A stretch of 64,000 nt of DNA, taken from NCBI GenBank assembly GCA_905221605.1, contig CAJNDS010002716.1, positions 126,001 through 190,000 on the forward strand, read 5' to 3'. Source of the DNA: Symbiodinium natans. Lineage: Eukaryota > Sar > Dinophyceae > Suessiales > Symbiodiniaceae. Numbering within the stretch: the stretch's first letter is position 1; each line of letters starts with the position of its first letter. This document shows, piece by piece, positions 21,654 to 32,603 of the stretch. The notes below the pieces were generated by a model. That model was given only the letters and a program-made list of their open reading frames with translations. It was not told the DNA's origin and searched no databases. The position numbers and the translations under genes were made by a program.

Positions 21654-24600
21654 ATGCCCACACCTGTGCAGGCTATGCGTGGCCGCCGCGAGCAGCGAGT
21701 TTGGGATGATGAGCTCGGCCAGTGGGTGTCGACGCAGCAATCAACAATCAAGTTTGTAGGCGCTGCAGGCAGGTTCGGCACAAAAGGCCACAATGGCTAC
21801 AATCCCGACATTGCTGCCAGGTGCTTCTTATGGAGTATGGAATGTGAGTATTTTCAACCATGTCACATTAAGGAATGTAAAGGGATGCATTGGCAAAGAG
21901 TGGAGCAGAGCTGCCGAGGTGGACATTGACCTTGTCAAGCTGGAGGAGCAGGACCCCGGAGCCACCATGTCTGAGGTCAATGCAATAAACCTTGCACTTG
22001 TGCAATGATTAGCGGCGTGATCCAGCACAGGTCCTCGCCGAAGGATCCGACGACGAGGAGGGTGGCGCCAGCGGCAGCTGCTCGCCTTCTGCTTCTGTCA
22101 AAGAGACGGAGCCTCTTGGACCGACTCTGCATGTTCCGAGCGGGCAAGAATGACATACTTCCGGGAATTCCAGCAAGCAGAGGTCGTAGCCCTTAAGTGG
22201 ATCGGGCTCATGTTTTCGTCTCGCGCTCGGATTGCCGCTCTTCAGAGATAGCGCTGCAGAGGTACTACGACCTCTTACGCGTCAAGCCGTCTGCGACTTC
22301 AGCCGAGATCAAGAAGGCGTACTACAAGGCCCGGCTTCAAGAGTTTCAGGAGTTGGGGGTTTGGAGATGAAATTGTATGCTCCCTCCTCTTTTTCGCGAT
22401 TTCTCCCTTCTTCCTTTTATTCCCCACCCTCGGTGTGGGGTTGTTAGATTTTAAACTCAACTCTTCTCCTCGCCCGAAACTCTCCTCCCCCGGAACTCTT
22501 CTCCTCGCCCGGCCTACTCCTCACTCATCGGAGTGTCCTTGGAGTGCCCAACTCAAGAGTCCCTACGTAGAGCGCCCAACCCCAGAGTCTCCCTGGAGTG
22601 CCCAACCAGGTCTCTGTGGAGTGCCCAACCCCAGAGTGTCCCCGGAGTGCCAGGCCCAGAGTCTCCCGCAGCCAACCCCAGAGTCTCCGGAGTGCCCAAC
22701 CCCAGATTGTCCCAGCGCCAGTCTCCCTAGAGTGCCCAATCCCAGAGTCTCGGGAGTGCCCAGCCCCGAGTCTCCCTGCAGTGCCGAACCCCACATTCTG
22801 CCTGGAGTGCCCAACCGCAGAGTGTCCTTGAGTGCCAGAGTTCCCTGGAGTGCCCAACCCTAGAGGATCTCTACCAAGAGAGGGTGGGGATGTTCGAAGC
22901 AAAATAATTGTTGGTGTCCTGTGTCTAGATCATCTGGCTTCTCAGCTTCTTCGAGATTAGTTACAGCATATACAGGGCGCAACATTAGCCAGGCAGCTTG
23001 GGCAGAAGCGAGTTAAAGGCATACGACCGACCCTGTTCGAGACAAGGGGGCCTTACTATCCAGTGCTGCAGCTGTGTTCGAAGACGGAGCTCCTCCGTTC
23101 CATGCAGGAGGCAAGAGCTTGCCACCCAGACAAGAACCCCGGCGACGCTGAGGCAAGTTCAGGGTTCGAAGATGCTCCAAGCAAATGGTCCGGGATGTGG
23201 CGGGGTTTCGTGATTGAGGGCAGAGATGCGTAGGCGATAGTGCAAAAGCAGCCAATTGGCACGAGTTCGGCAAGAATCCCTTATCTTTAATTAAGGCAAA
23301 CGCCAAGTTTCAGAAGTTGGCAGACGCCTACCAGGTGGGGTTGCAGGAAATACCTGCCTGTCAAATGGCGGCTATGCGTGTGAGACGTCCGGGCACCTGC
23401 ATCCACTAGGTTCTGTCCGACCCCGATTCGAGGACGAATGTAGATGCATTGAGTGCTGCGAACACAGGGATGTACAAGAGATTTGTGCATTATGTGCCGG
23501 CCAGTGCACCTTCTGCCCGGCAGCATTCCAAGTGTCCTGCATGTAAATCCGGTGTATGTCGTGCGTGACGGTTGAGCAGGAAGAAGTATGACAAGGAGGG
23601 CAAGGCCGGCATCAAGGAAGGTAACGTCCGGGACTTGCCGACACGGAGCTCCCAACTCCCAAGTCTGAAGCCAACAAGAAAGGCAGCGAAAGACGTTGCT
23701 TTCACACGCTTTTTGCGTTTTTTTCATGCTTCACACAGTTGCGCCTGGCACCGAGGTCAAGATGGATCCTTCCACATTCTTCAGCCTGCTCTTCGGCTCC
23801 GAGCGTTTCGAGCCCTGGATCGGTGAGCTGCCGTGGGCCCAAGCGTGCCCAAGCGCCCAAGCGGTGCAGCATTGGCGCATTGGCATGAGATGCATCCAGC
23901 ACGTCCTGCAAAGGCACTTGGCGATGCAGACAGACCAGTTTGCCAAAGCAATGGAAAAAGAAGGCAGGTGTGAGATGTGTGAAATGCTGATTTCGGGGCA
24001 AGTTTGAGATTGTGTCGCAATCGCAAGGAACAACCGAGTGAAACAATGGAGTGAGATTGGTGGCCGTTCGCAGCGGCAAAGTATCCTAGGTGGCATCTTG
24101 GACCCGACAGATGCGAGCAGCAACATGCCTGATGATGCGGCTGCTGCCTCAGATTTTGAAAGCGGGACTCGGGGAACTTCAAGTATTCGGTTTGGCACCT
24201 CTTTTTTAGACGCAAGACATGTGGTGCTGCCCGTCAAACTTCTATTTATTTCTCTCTTCCCGTCTTGCAGAGCAAGCTGATCACGCTGAGCTTGACGGGC
24301 CCAAGGTGTTCCACGACAACTCCCAAATCTTGAAGCGACGTCAGCTTCACCGGGAGGCCGCCGAGTCTCGCAGAGTGTCGTTCTTTAAAAGCCGAGAGGG
24401 ACCAGTCTGCTGTCTTCTTCTCTGCATCTTCGGATTGTTGGGCCTTTGGGCACGAAGGTTCACTGCGCAGTCTACTTGCGCGAGTTCTTGAACGACTTCG
24501 TGTACAGGCATGGAAGATCATCATGGAAGCCTTTGCGCCAGTACACAGTAGAACCGTGGAGCCTTTTTCTTATTTTGTTTTGTGCCCCTGTGCCCCTGCC

Positions 24601-26507
24601 CTTGTCGGCGACGTGCGGAGGCGCGAGGTCGCGCAGTTTGAACAGTGGCTTGGGTGATGTGAATCTTGTAAGTTGTAGTGATATCAGTGATATCAGTGAT
24701 ATCAGTTTGCTGTGGCTTAAAGTTCATACAGTGGCCATAAAGCAACAACCAGCCTTGCGAAGGAAAGCGAGAGTTGAAGCTGTGGAACTTGCCAAGTGTC
24801 AGTTCGGTCGCTCGGCCATGGTTTCAGTTTCAGCTGGTTCGGTGTCCAGGTGCATGAGGTGCTGCTTTGATCTGCTTTGTGCGTGGGAACAGGTCCAGAG
24901 CTATTGTCAGCCTTGGGCTCGCACCTTCACTGCATTGTGCCGCAGCATGGGGATGACCTGACACCATCTACCTGCACCTGAGGATGTACAAGATCCGCTC
25001 CGAGATTTATCTGGCAGATGAGCTGGTAGGTCGGTTTTCCATCACAAAGCAGGCAGACGCTTGGCTTATGATAAGAGATGGCAGATGATGGCAGGCACAT
25101 GTAGGCACGGTTAGGTGCATTTCCGGAGCGTTGGTCTGCATCGAGATCCGTCAAGCTGAGGCTGCTCTGAAGCATTCGCGCAGCTTGGATGCATTGTTTG
25201 TCTTTTGCTGGGGAGAGGGTACCTGGCGCTTGATTCTATGCCTGCCCTGCTTCTTAGATACGACTTTCCGGCACAAGATGAGCTTTGTCTCGCGCCTTGG
25301 CAGTCATGAAGGAGTCAGAAGGAGTCTCTTAAGACCTAGATGTCACTAGGGTGTCCCAGGCAGTGATATGATGAGTGCAGGATGTGGAGTCCTGCTCAGC
25401 TGCCGTTAGCTTCCCTCGTTTTGCCGAGGAATGCCGCGACAAGCCTCCTCCAAGTCAAGCGCGTGCACGATGCTTCCAAGGCTTCTGGCTTACGCGTGGA
25501 GCGTGATGCTGGCAATTTCCAGAGGATTCCAGAGCATGCGCCGGTTGCCAGAGGCCAGCGCCGTGAGCACACCGAGCGCTGCTCCATCCAGTGCTGGTGC
25601 AAGCGAGCCTGATGCGGGCGCTTCTGGTGCCACCCCACCTGAACCGACCCCGGAGGAGGTGGCACAGGCAGCAGCAGCTGCTGGGAGCTCGGGAGCTGCA
25701 GAAGCAAGAGATGCTAAAAGACGTATGAGAAGCGTCACGCCAGTGCAAAGCTTCCATTAGCTGAGGTGGAGAAGGCCTTGGATGAAGCCCTGCCTCTCTT
25801 TCTTCAAACTGCCTGGGCCGCCAAGCTGCACTCCAGCGATTTCCGCTAGCTAGACTCTAGACACAATCTCAATCCCCAGGCAACTGGCAATTGAGATGCA
25901 AATGCAACTGCAATGTACAACTGCATTTGCAATTTGAAATTTGCAATTTGCATTCTTGCAATTTGCAGTTGCAGTTGCACATAAGTGCCTCACAACAAAC
26001 AGGCTGGTGGGAAAGGCAAGGAAGAGCAACCCGCCAGGCAGCTGTCGTCACCGACATCGACTCCACTGTGAAAGAGATTGGCCGAAAACTGCTGAAGGAG
26101 CCCGAGTCGGTCCGAGTTATATGCCAACAGAAGCACCCAGAAGCTAGAAGCCCACTAGAATTGCCGGACTTGGCAGGACAAGTCCGTTCCTTGGCAGATA
26201 CGAGTTCGGCGCTCTCAAGCGCTGCAGCGATTGGGTGCAATTTTCGAGGAGGAGCTGCCGCGGGCCCTTCTGAGTTAATGGGGGGCCTTGAACACTCTTT
26301 TGTCGTTCGCCGTTTTTTTTGTTTCAATCGTCGAGTTTTCGAGGAGGGCCAGAAGGCGCTGGAAAGCGGCGGCTCATCAAAGACCATGACCTCGGAGGTT
26401 GCCAAGGCAGATGTGACCAGACTCTTTTAAGTTGGCCGCCACTGAATCGCCATTCCAAGGCCACCTTGCAGGAGGCCTTAATGGCCTCGGTGAAGCAGCA
26501 GCGCTAG
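21654..26507 (+). CDS. DnaJ protein with X domain (J-domain co-chaperone), about 18 exons
   Basis: The J domain should stimulate Hsp70 ATPase. Exons by protein continuity: 21654-21820, 21909-21975, 22013-22110 (acidic, ends VKETE), 22262-22328 (YYDLLRVKPSATSAEIKKAY), 23108-23152 (HPDKNPGDAE; HPD is the catalytic loop), 23296-23334, 23410-23432, 23580-23620, 23739-23829 (FFSLLFGSERFEPWIGEL, DnaJ-X signature), 23914-23963, 24271-24356, 24458 to about 24540, about 24753-24820, 24983-25025, parts of 25458-25819, 26038-26097, about 26206-26246, 26342-26406 and 26460-26507 (ends SVKQQR, TAG). The ATG at 21654 lies just after TTGCAG, a possible trans-splice acceptor. At least six introns begin GC and two probably GA. 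Between 25,670 and 25,725 two single-base frame changes are needed, so an error, an unseen intron or decay is possible there. Exon borders after 23,963 are less certain. Confidence 0.88.
22529..22865 (+). repeat. Intronic minisatellite, about 13 units of ~26 bp
   Basis: Units read GAGTGCCCAACCCCAGAGT then CTCCCTG, with variation in length from about 19 to 35 bp. The array lies inside the 779-bp GC-AG intron 22329-23107 of the DnaJ gene, between the two halves of the J domain. Long frames through it on both strands are repeat artefacts. Confidence 0.85.
26247..26341 (+). other. 95-bp DnaJ intron flanked by a 12-bp direct repeat
   Basis: TTTTCGAGGAGG occurs perfectly at 26241-26252 and 26336-26347, spaced 95 bp. 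Protein continuity (LGAIFE then EGQKALESGG) requires the splice to fall inside the repeat, after ...TTCGAG, giving a GA donor and AG acceptor. This is the arrangement expected if an element inserted with target-site duplication and was then spliced out. Confidence 0.6.
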
Positions 26508-28867
26508 TAGCCAGAAGCGAAGCTTCAGTGCCGCAAACGAGGTGTTACCAGGTGTCACCCTTTAGGCAGCTCTGACCCGTCTTATAGGGCTTCTCCAGCG
26601 CAGCTTTGCGCCTGGCCTCGCCGTAATCGTGGACACAGCATGTCACCTATTGACCCCATATCGCGAGTACGAGCTGCCCGCCAGAAAGTGATTTCAGATC
26701 CGACTTGGCCAACCTTGTCTGGAGTGCTGTCGGCTCCATACCAAGGATTCGAAAGACAACGTGTAAGTGTATGAGCTTGCTTGCAGTCTCTTTGGATCTG
26801 GTCACTGGCATTGAACAGCACGGCTTAAGGGAGGTCGGTGCTTTCTACCATAGTTCCTGTCACATCCTGTGCACACACTTGTTGGTTCTTGCATTCGCTA
26901 ACTGAAGCCCACCGACTGGAGCTGGTAGAGCGCGGCCTCCTGAATTCCGAACCGGCGAACAGCACAGGTTTCTGCCGATTAGGATTAGGACTAGGAATGT
27001 CTTAGACTACCACAAGTCTGTTTTGCTTCAAAAAAGAAAGGGTCTCCATGACAGGGAGGCAATGGCTGCGTTGGAGGGCCTGAATCACTGAAGCTTGATG
27101 AAGCTAGACCTAGGAAGCGACTCCCGTTGCAAATGTTCGCAAGTTGTTACTAGCTTGTGCAATGCGAAGACATCTCACAGGTTTGTCAAAATCGACTCGG
27201 TCGTCTGGGCTCTACCAAATTGATTGTTGGGTTTTGAGCTTCTAAAACGCAGAGGGTGAGCTGATATACGTTCATCCATATAAGTTCATCCCTGAGTCAA
27301 CCTTGAGCTCTTATTAAGTAGGTTGCAGTTGCCGGGTGTAGGGGTTCAAGGTCAAGCCGCTCACGTGCCTGTCAGATGTCCAATCACTTTCTCGTCACAG
27401 CCCGCGGGCCAGCTCCCTGGCAAGTCGACGCGGTCACAAAGATTTTTGTTGTCCAGCGTGTTGCCCCTGATGCTTCTGGTTCTATGGAGTTGTTCGGGGG
27501 TTATTGCTGCAAAAAGTTGGGCTTACTGGGTAGATATAGTCCCCAAAAACCTGTCCGAGACGCTGTACTTTCTCCACGGAGCATTTCATTGCTTGTGGCG
27601 GCGCGTCAATGCAGGAATTGCAGGATCTCAATGCCTCGAGCACACAGCCTTGGGGCGCTCCTGCAAGTACAATAAATGTCGGGGGGGTTGAAGAGGACAG
27701 ACTTGCAAATCGACATCAACAGTCTGCAGTTTTGTCTGCCTGTGTGTGTGAGAGAGAAGTCATACCAAGCCGCATCCAACATGGGCTGCGACGCTGCGCG
27801 GATCACAGGTTGGGAAGGGTTGGCGGGATTAGGAAGGATGGGGATGGGTGTGCGAGGGGTGGGAAAGGAGGACCCCAATGGTTCCCCCCCTCCCCCCTGG
27901 TGGTGACTGCGACACTGTCTTTCGCTGCTTTTTCCTGAATTGCAGACTTTGGCTCCGCAGCACAATATGCTGTGAGACATCCGCGAAAGACTTGTCTTCC
28001 TGGCATTTGCATTTACAATGTCCTGACAGGGACGATGCACAGCAATGCGTTGCAGCAGGTGTTCAGGCCTTTTGCTTTGACAGCGTCTACAGAGCAGTAG
28101 GCAACCGTGAGGCAACCGTGGGCTTGCTTCAATGTTGGCGCATTGAACTGTGCATGGCTCGGCTGTGATGACTTTGCGAATGAAAGTCCTTCTAATCCGA
28201 AGTCTCCGCGCGGAGATTGAAGAAGATGCCAAGGCTGATGCGGGCTTTCATTCTCCGCGGTCTTGTCTTGTGTGGTCTTGGCATGCTTTCATCGCAAGTG
28301 ATGACTACAGCACATCTCAAAGTCCTTTTCGTCCTGATCCGCCCGCAGGGTGGCATTGACGGAGAATGAATTCTGATGTGCGTGTGTGTGTAAACTAGCA
28401 TGCCACATGCCTGGATCGTTGATGTCCTTGCCTGAAGCTGTGAAAGTGGTGCAAGTTGCTGTGGTCACCGAAGAACAGAGATGCGACATTGCAGCGACAT
28501 CGTCGCGCCTGCCTTGCAGAGTTGAGACTGATATGCCGGAGTTTGCCGTGGTCTCTGCTGAAGACGCGGCTTGCGCATGCTGGTGGGAAGGGCAATGGCA
28601 CCGCGCGCCGTGCCGTAAAGCTTGTACCTTGCTGCATTTACTGCGTGCCCGGGCTGTCATCGCTGGTCTCAAGTGTTTGGTTTGGCCGCTGAGCCATGCG
28701 GAGCCCATCTTTTTTGCCTTGGTCTAGATGGGCCCTCAGTGCTTGCCCTTCCTCAAATGCACCGCTGGCCCAGCCTGAGTGCGCAGCACACAACGGCCGA
28801 CAAGTGCACGTCTGCCCATGAAGGGTTCGAAGCGAGAATCAATGTCCTTCTAATCTGATCTCGCCGA
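26508..28867. other. Stretch without recognised gene downstream of DnaJ
   Basis: Frames at 28386-28727 (VVQVAVVTEEQRCDIAATSS) and 28189-28250 (LIRSLRAEIEEDAKADAG) look protein-like and may be exons of an unidentified gene. A tRNA D-arm-like string at 26911-26931 lacks a T-arm partner. No poly(A) signal can be called in this lineage. Confidence 0.3.
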
Positions 28868-28868
28868 G

Positions 28869-28934
28869 GCGGGTGTGCAAGACATGTCACTCTCTGATGG
28901 GGTAAGTCTGCCATCAGAGAGTGTGCACACCCGC
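28869..28934. repeat. Long near-perfect hairpin
   Basis: The inner stem CACTCTCTGATGG (28888-28900) pairs exactly with CCATCAGAGAGTG (28911-28923). The outer stem GCGGGTGTGCA (28869-28879) pairs exactly with TGCACACCCGC (28924-28934). An 8-nt bulge separates the stems on the left arm only. The 10-nt loop contains GTAAGT. In total 24 bp are paired. Confidence 0.85.
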
Positions 28935-29635
28935 ACCACAAGCCTTTCGCACCCAACTTTCGTGTCGTTTGCTTTCCGGTCGCAGCTTCGATTCGACACT
29001 TGCAACCATGCTGGCCCCGGCCCTAAGACTTCGTCCTCGGATAGCGGAAATAACAGCATGGAAACACGCATTCCTCACTGGCCTGTTCTCTTGCATCGTC
29101 AGCCCGAAACCCGGCATCATGCCCTTGGCCCAGTGCTTCAGCGGTAGTTTTGCGGGCATCCCATGCCGGCTTCGTCCGGCCGGGTGCCAAGGCCGAATCC
29201 GATGTTTTGCTGTGGAGCTATGTGGAGCTTCGGAGCACCAGAAGCAACCTTTGACTACCCTGGCCACGGTGCGCTGAGTTCATTCGAGTCTTCCTTCATC
29301 AGTATCAGTGAGCTACACATGGGAGTCTTCCGAGTATGTTCTGAAAGTCCGGATGTGATCCCTGATGCACTGATGGATTTTGCGAGAGGCCGCGAAGATG
29401 ATGGCGCTATGCTGAAAAGCTCCAGTGGCCTTCCGGACATCATGCTGCCGCAGCAAGGAAAACGAAAAAGAAACCTGGGCTATCAATGTACACGCCTCCG
29501 TTTCATTGCAGGGATAGCTTCGTATCCGAGGGAAGTAAGGGGCTCTACGACTTGTTTATAATTGTCAGCTTTCGTCATCGTCCTTGCGATGTGGATTCGC
29601 CTCAGCTGTGCAGGATGGAAGAAACTCTGTGAATT
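28935..29635. other. Stretch with one exon-like frame
   Basis: The plus-strand frame at about 29275-29500 reads SFESSFISISELHMGVFRV, later PDVIPDALMDFARGRED. It looks coding by composition and is followed by a basic stretch. No family recognised; a gene here is possible but not established. Confidence 0.3.
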
Positions 29636-29900
29636 TTAACACCTCAACCCTAAACCCTAACCTCGACCTCCGAACCCTGAACGCTAAAACCCCTGCAAAT
29701 CCCAAAGCCCTCGAGCCTCTATTTCCCAGAGCTTCTTTGAAGCCCTGATCACAGCAATTGCGCCTCCAAACCATATGAACATGTCCTCAGTGTCAGCTAA
29801 GCGGGGGGTGGGAAAAGCCTGGAAACCCTAGCCCTAGAAACCATGAAATGCTTCTCAAGTTGGGGTTGGGGGGTGCGGAGTAGGGCTTGAGAAGTTTTTG
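29636..29900 (+). repeat. Degenerate telomere-like repeats (CCCTAAA) with a small hairpin
   Basis: At 29640-29700 the sequence runs CAACCCTAAACCCTAACC and then decays into CCTCCGAACCCTGAACGC. Further CCCTAG words follow near 29825. CTTCTCAAG (about 29851) and CTTGAGAAG (about 29887) form a hairpin around a G-rich loop. Confidence 0.65.
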
Positions 29901-30087
29901 AGCAAATTTTGCAGAAGTTGATGTTGCTTGTAGTCTCGTAACATGTAAAGTGGGCTTTGCGACAGTTTCAGAGTGGTTTAGCGCAAGGTGCGGAGCGGGA
30001 CTGACTTGTCAAAGTTGCAGTAAAGGATAGCGCAGCAGAAATCCTGGGGCCTTAACGTGGACCTTTGCCCCACAGAGTCGTTCCTCG

Positions 30088-30158
30088 AGGCAACATAAGC
30101 CGATACAAGCCTACATAAGCCGATGAGACCGAAATAAACCGATGTAAGCCAATACGCA
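30088..30158 (+). repeat. Short tandem repeat ACATAAGCCGATR, with an inverted copy at about 30275
   Basis: Five related 12-16 bp units lie in tandem (CATAAGCCGATACAAGCC, CATAAGCCGATGAGACC, AATAAACCGATG, TAAGCCAATACG). About 175 bp downstream TATCGGCTTATCGG is the exact complement of the first unit's ATAAGCCGATA, so the array and that site can pair. Confidence 0.6.
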
Positions 30159-30159
30159 G

Positions 30160-30988
30160 ATAAAGCAGGGGGGCGCAGCCTGTGACCTGCTAAACAGGGC
30201 CAGGTCCACGGGCCCGGCCATCACCCGGGCTTGATTGCTAGGAACATGCCTAATCCTTGTGTCGCCTTGTGTTTGTATCGGCTTATCGGCGGCCGCAAGG
30301 TTGAGGTCAAGAAAGTCGTACACTGCTTTGGTTCCTACCAGTTCACATACTCCCCGAGCAAGGCTCGGAGACCTTCGTCTAGAATTTTGCCAAGTTGTCG
30401 AAAGCTCAGCCAGTAACCCCCTCATCGTTTCCCCCCTTTAAGTCAGTTGACATAGTCTGACCTTCGGAGGGCATGCCGGCTGTTTCCATCAAAGATCTAG
30501 AGAGCATCCGGTTTCGAGATGTCGAGTGGGGACGACGGCAACACGGCAAATTGCAGGGTGAAGTGAGCCCATGTCAACCCATTGTGTTCACTGTTCGCCC
30601 TTTGCAAGCCAGAAGAAACGCACAGCTCTGGCACTGACCGAATGCAAGCTATGCTGTTGAGTCTGTTTGGTGTTTCAATGGTCAATTTTCTTGAGGTGGC
30701 CAGCGCGTTTCTGCTTGGTTTCGTTTCCATGCAGTTGAAGGTTGTAGATGGCCTGGCAATTTTAATTTGGTCCCACCGGCTGGTAGGATGTTGAGATGAG
30801 TTGCCTGCTGCGACATCCCAGTGGTTTAAGGCGATCTATACAACTTAGCACAGGGTTGACCAGTAGCCAGTGTGCAAGGGCCGCAACTGCCTCAGCTGAC
30901 AACAGGCTGAAAATCTACTGTAGCATCGGTTGGATGAAAGTTGAGGCCAGTTGACCTGCCAATGAGTCAATGCCTGGCATTCAGGTCT
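30160..30988. other. Stretch without recognised gene
   Basis: No family-bearing frame. A short frame at 30642-30790 (LLSLFGVSMVNFLEVASAFL) is hydrophobic but has no splice context or homology that I recognise. Confidence 0.35.
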
Positions 30989-31695
30989 ATGGGTGCCGAC
31001 TGGCACATGCGATGGCTGCGGTGGCTGCTGTTACTCGCGCACCTGTGTTTACGGGGCGTTCTGACTTATCCGTGCGAGGCTGGGCACGTTAGCGCAACGA
31101 AAGTGTCAATTGCCTTCGCACGACCTCCTGGCCAGGCGGAGATTGCATCAGCTTGTCCCGACAGCAATGGCCTTGGACTGACATGGCGTTGGATAGCCAA
31201 AATCGAGCAACAACAAAATGAGGTCCGAAATCAGACTTGGTGGCTTGTCTCAAGGACTGGTCTCTGCTTGCCTTTTGTGTAGCTCGCTGTGCACGCCAGA
31301 AAGCTGTGAGGACTCAAGCCAGCACGAGACACCAACGGAGATCTCTTCCGAGTGTTTGCATCTTATCAAGTCATGTGACGAATTTTGAGATCGCCCCTGT
31401 GTGCCAATCAGTACGTGCTGCAGGCACAGATTTTATGGCACTGAACTCTGCCTGCGCAGATGAGATAGAACAACTTTGCGACGAGGAGGGGCGTTCGAAC
31501 GTGAATGAAGACTTTGTACTTCCACTGCATGCCCATGCCATGTGTAGGCCCGAGGAAAGTGTCGTAAAGATGCAAGTGCAATATGTGTCCAGTGACACCA
31601 AAATGCCAGGAGTTTTTCGCAGAGGAAACTACACCCTGCTTGATGAGATACCGTGCTTCGGACGAGGCACTCGTATGCTTGATGCAGAGTTATGA
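30989..31695 (+). CDS. Probable secreted Cys-rich protein, exons with one apparent frameshift
   Basis: The ATG at 30989 starts a signal-peptide-like N-terminus: positive WHMRWLRW, then the hydrophobic WLLLLAHLCLRG, then YPCEAG. After an unresolved intron or exon skip, a frame from about 31218 reads CSSLCTPESCEDSSQ, then SSECLHLIKSCDEF. It meets a stop at 31387. One base out of phase, EIAPVCQSV and NSACADEIEQLCDEE continue to a TAG at 31693. Paired C-x(6)-C spacings such as ECLHLIKSC and ACADEIEQLC recall the Cys-rich repeats of GLG1-type Golgi/secretory proteins, but that is a weak resemblance. The frame change lies in a run of four T at 31384-31387 and may be an error, a small intron or decay. 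Function unknown. Confidence 0.45.
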
Positions 31696-32603
31696 AAGGT
31701 CAGGCTGAGAGTGTGGCTCAGAGTGCGGTATAAACTTGGCCAGGACATCTCTGAGAAATGTCAGTCGGCCAATGTCTCAATTTGTTCCTGGCTTGAACTC
31801 CGGGTCGTGCCGGGCTTAAGTGAGGGGGAGAGTCGGGCGCGAGGTCATGCGGTGGGCATTCCCTGAAGACGAGGACGGGTTGTCGGAGTTCCGCTTCGAT
31901 ATACTCTGGGCGATGTGGCAGATTGCAGCAGTGTTGTCTCAGGATGCAGCCGAAGCAGTAACCGACGAGTTGGGCATGTCAGAGAAGGCCAAACTCCGAC
32001 ATGTCTACTGCCCTTAAGCCTAAACGCAGCACGAACCATGGAAGGCAGATGGGAAAGCCTAAACCCTGACCCTAAACATTGAACCCTCAAATGAGGGCGC
32101 AATATTCGAGCCATAGCACTTTTGTGCTTAGTAGTATTGAGGTATGATTCACAAGGAGCTGGCAGTGCCGCTCAAGAAACAATACGAGTTACCTACGTAG
32201 GCAACGCTGCTGTTGTAGTGCTAACCGTAGCCTATGCCATACACACGCTTCTCTGCACGGACTGGAGAACTTCGGCCAGAAACATGAAAAGGTTGCGTGT
32301 CGCCTGGATGACCACGTTCAAATCGGGGTAGTTTATGGTTCTAAGCCTCGCGCAGACGATGAACCACAGGGCGGAGGGGTGGGAAACCCTAACCCGCCAA
32401 CCCACTATGGTCGCCACGTCGAAAAACTCCACATGGGACCAGGGGAGGGATACCACAAAGCCTAACCCCCACCACGGAGGGGGAACCCAAAACCCCAAAC
32501 CCACCACGAATCAATACCTTGCGGAGTGAGGGAGGGGGGGGGTGAATTCTGCATAAGTCTGCTGTTTGTGCAAAAGAAGTTCAGTCCCGTTTCTGTTTCC
32601 CAG
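31696..32603. other. Stretch with degenerate telomere-like words, no gene
   Basis: CCCTGACCCTAAACATTGAACCCTC (about 32065) and repeated AACCCTAACCC/AAACCCCAAACCC words at 32378-32505 are interspersed with G-rich blocks. No family-bearing frame. Confidence 0.4.

Noticed and set aside
22435-22902. Repetitive proteins in four frames (for example ECPTPES-type)
   Set aside because: Produced by the intronic ~26-bp minisatellite inside the DnaJ gene.
26905-26960. tRNA-like D arm (GGAGCTGGTAGAGCGCG)
   Set aside because: No matching T arm (GGTTCGANTCC), acceptor stem or plausible anticodon arm follows, so it is at most a degraded fragment.
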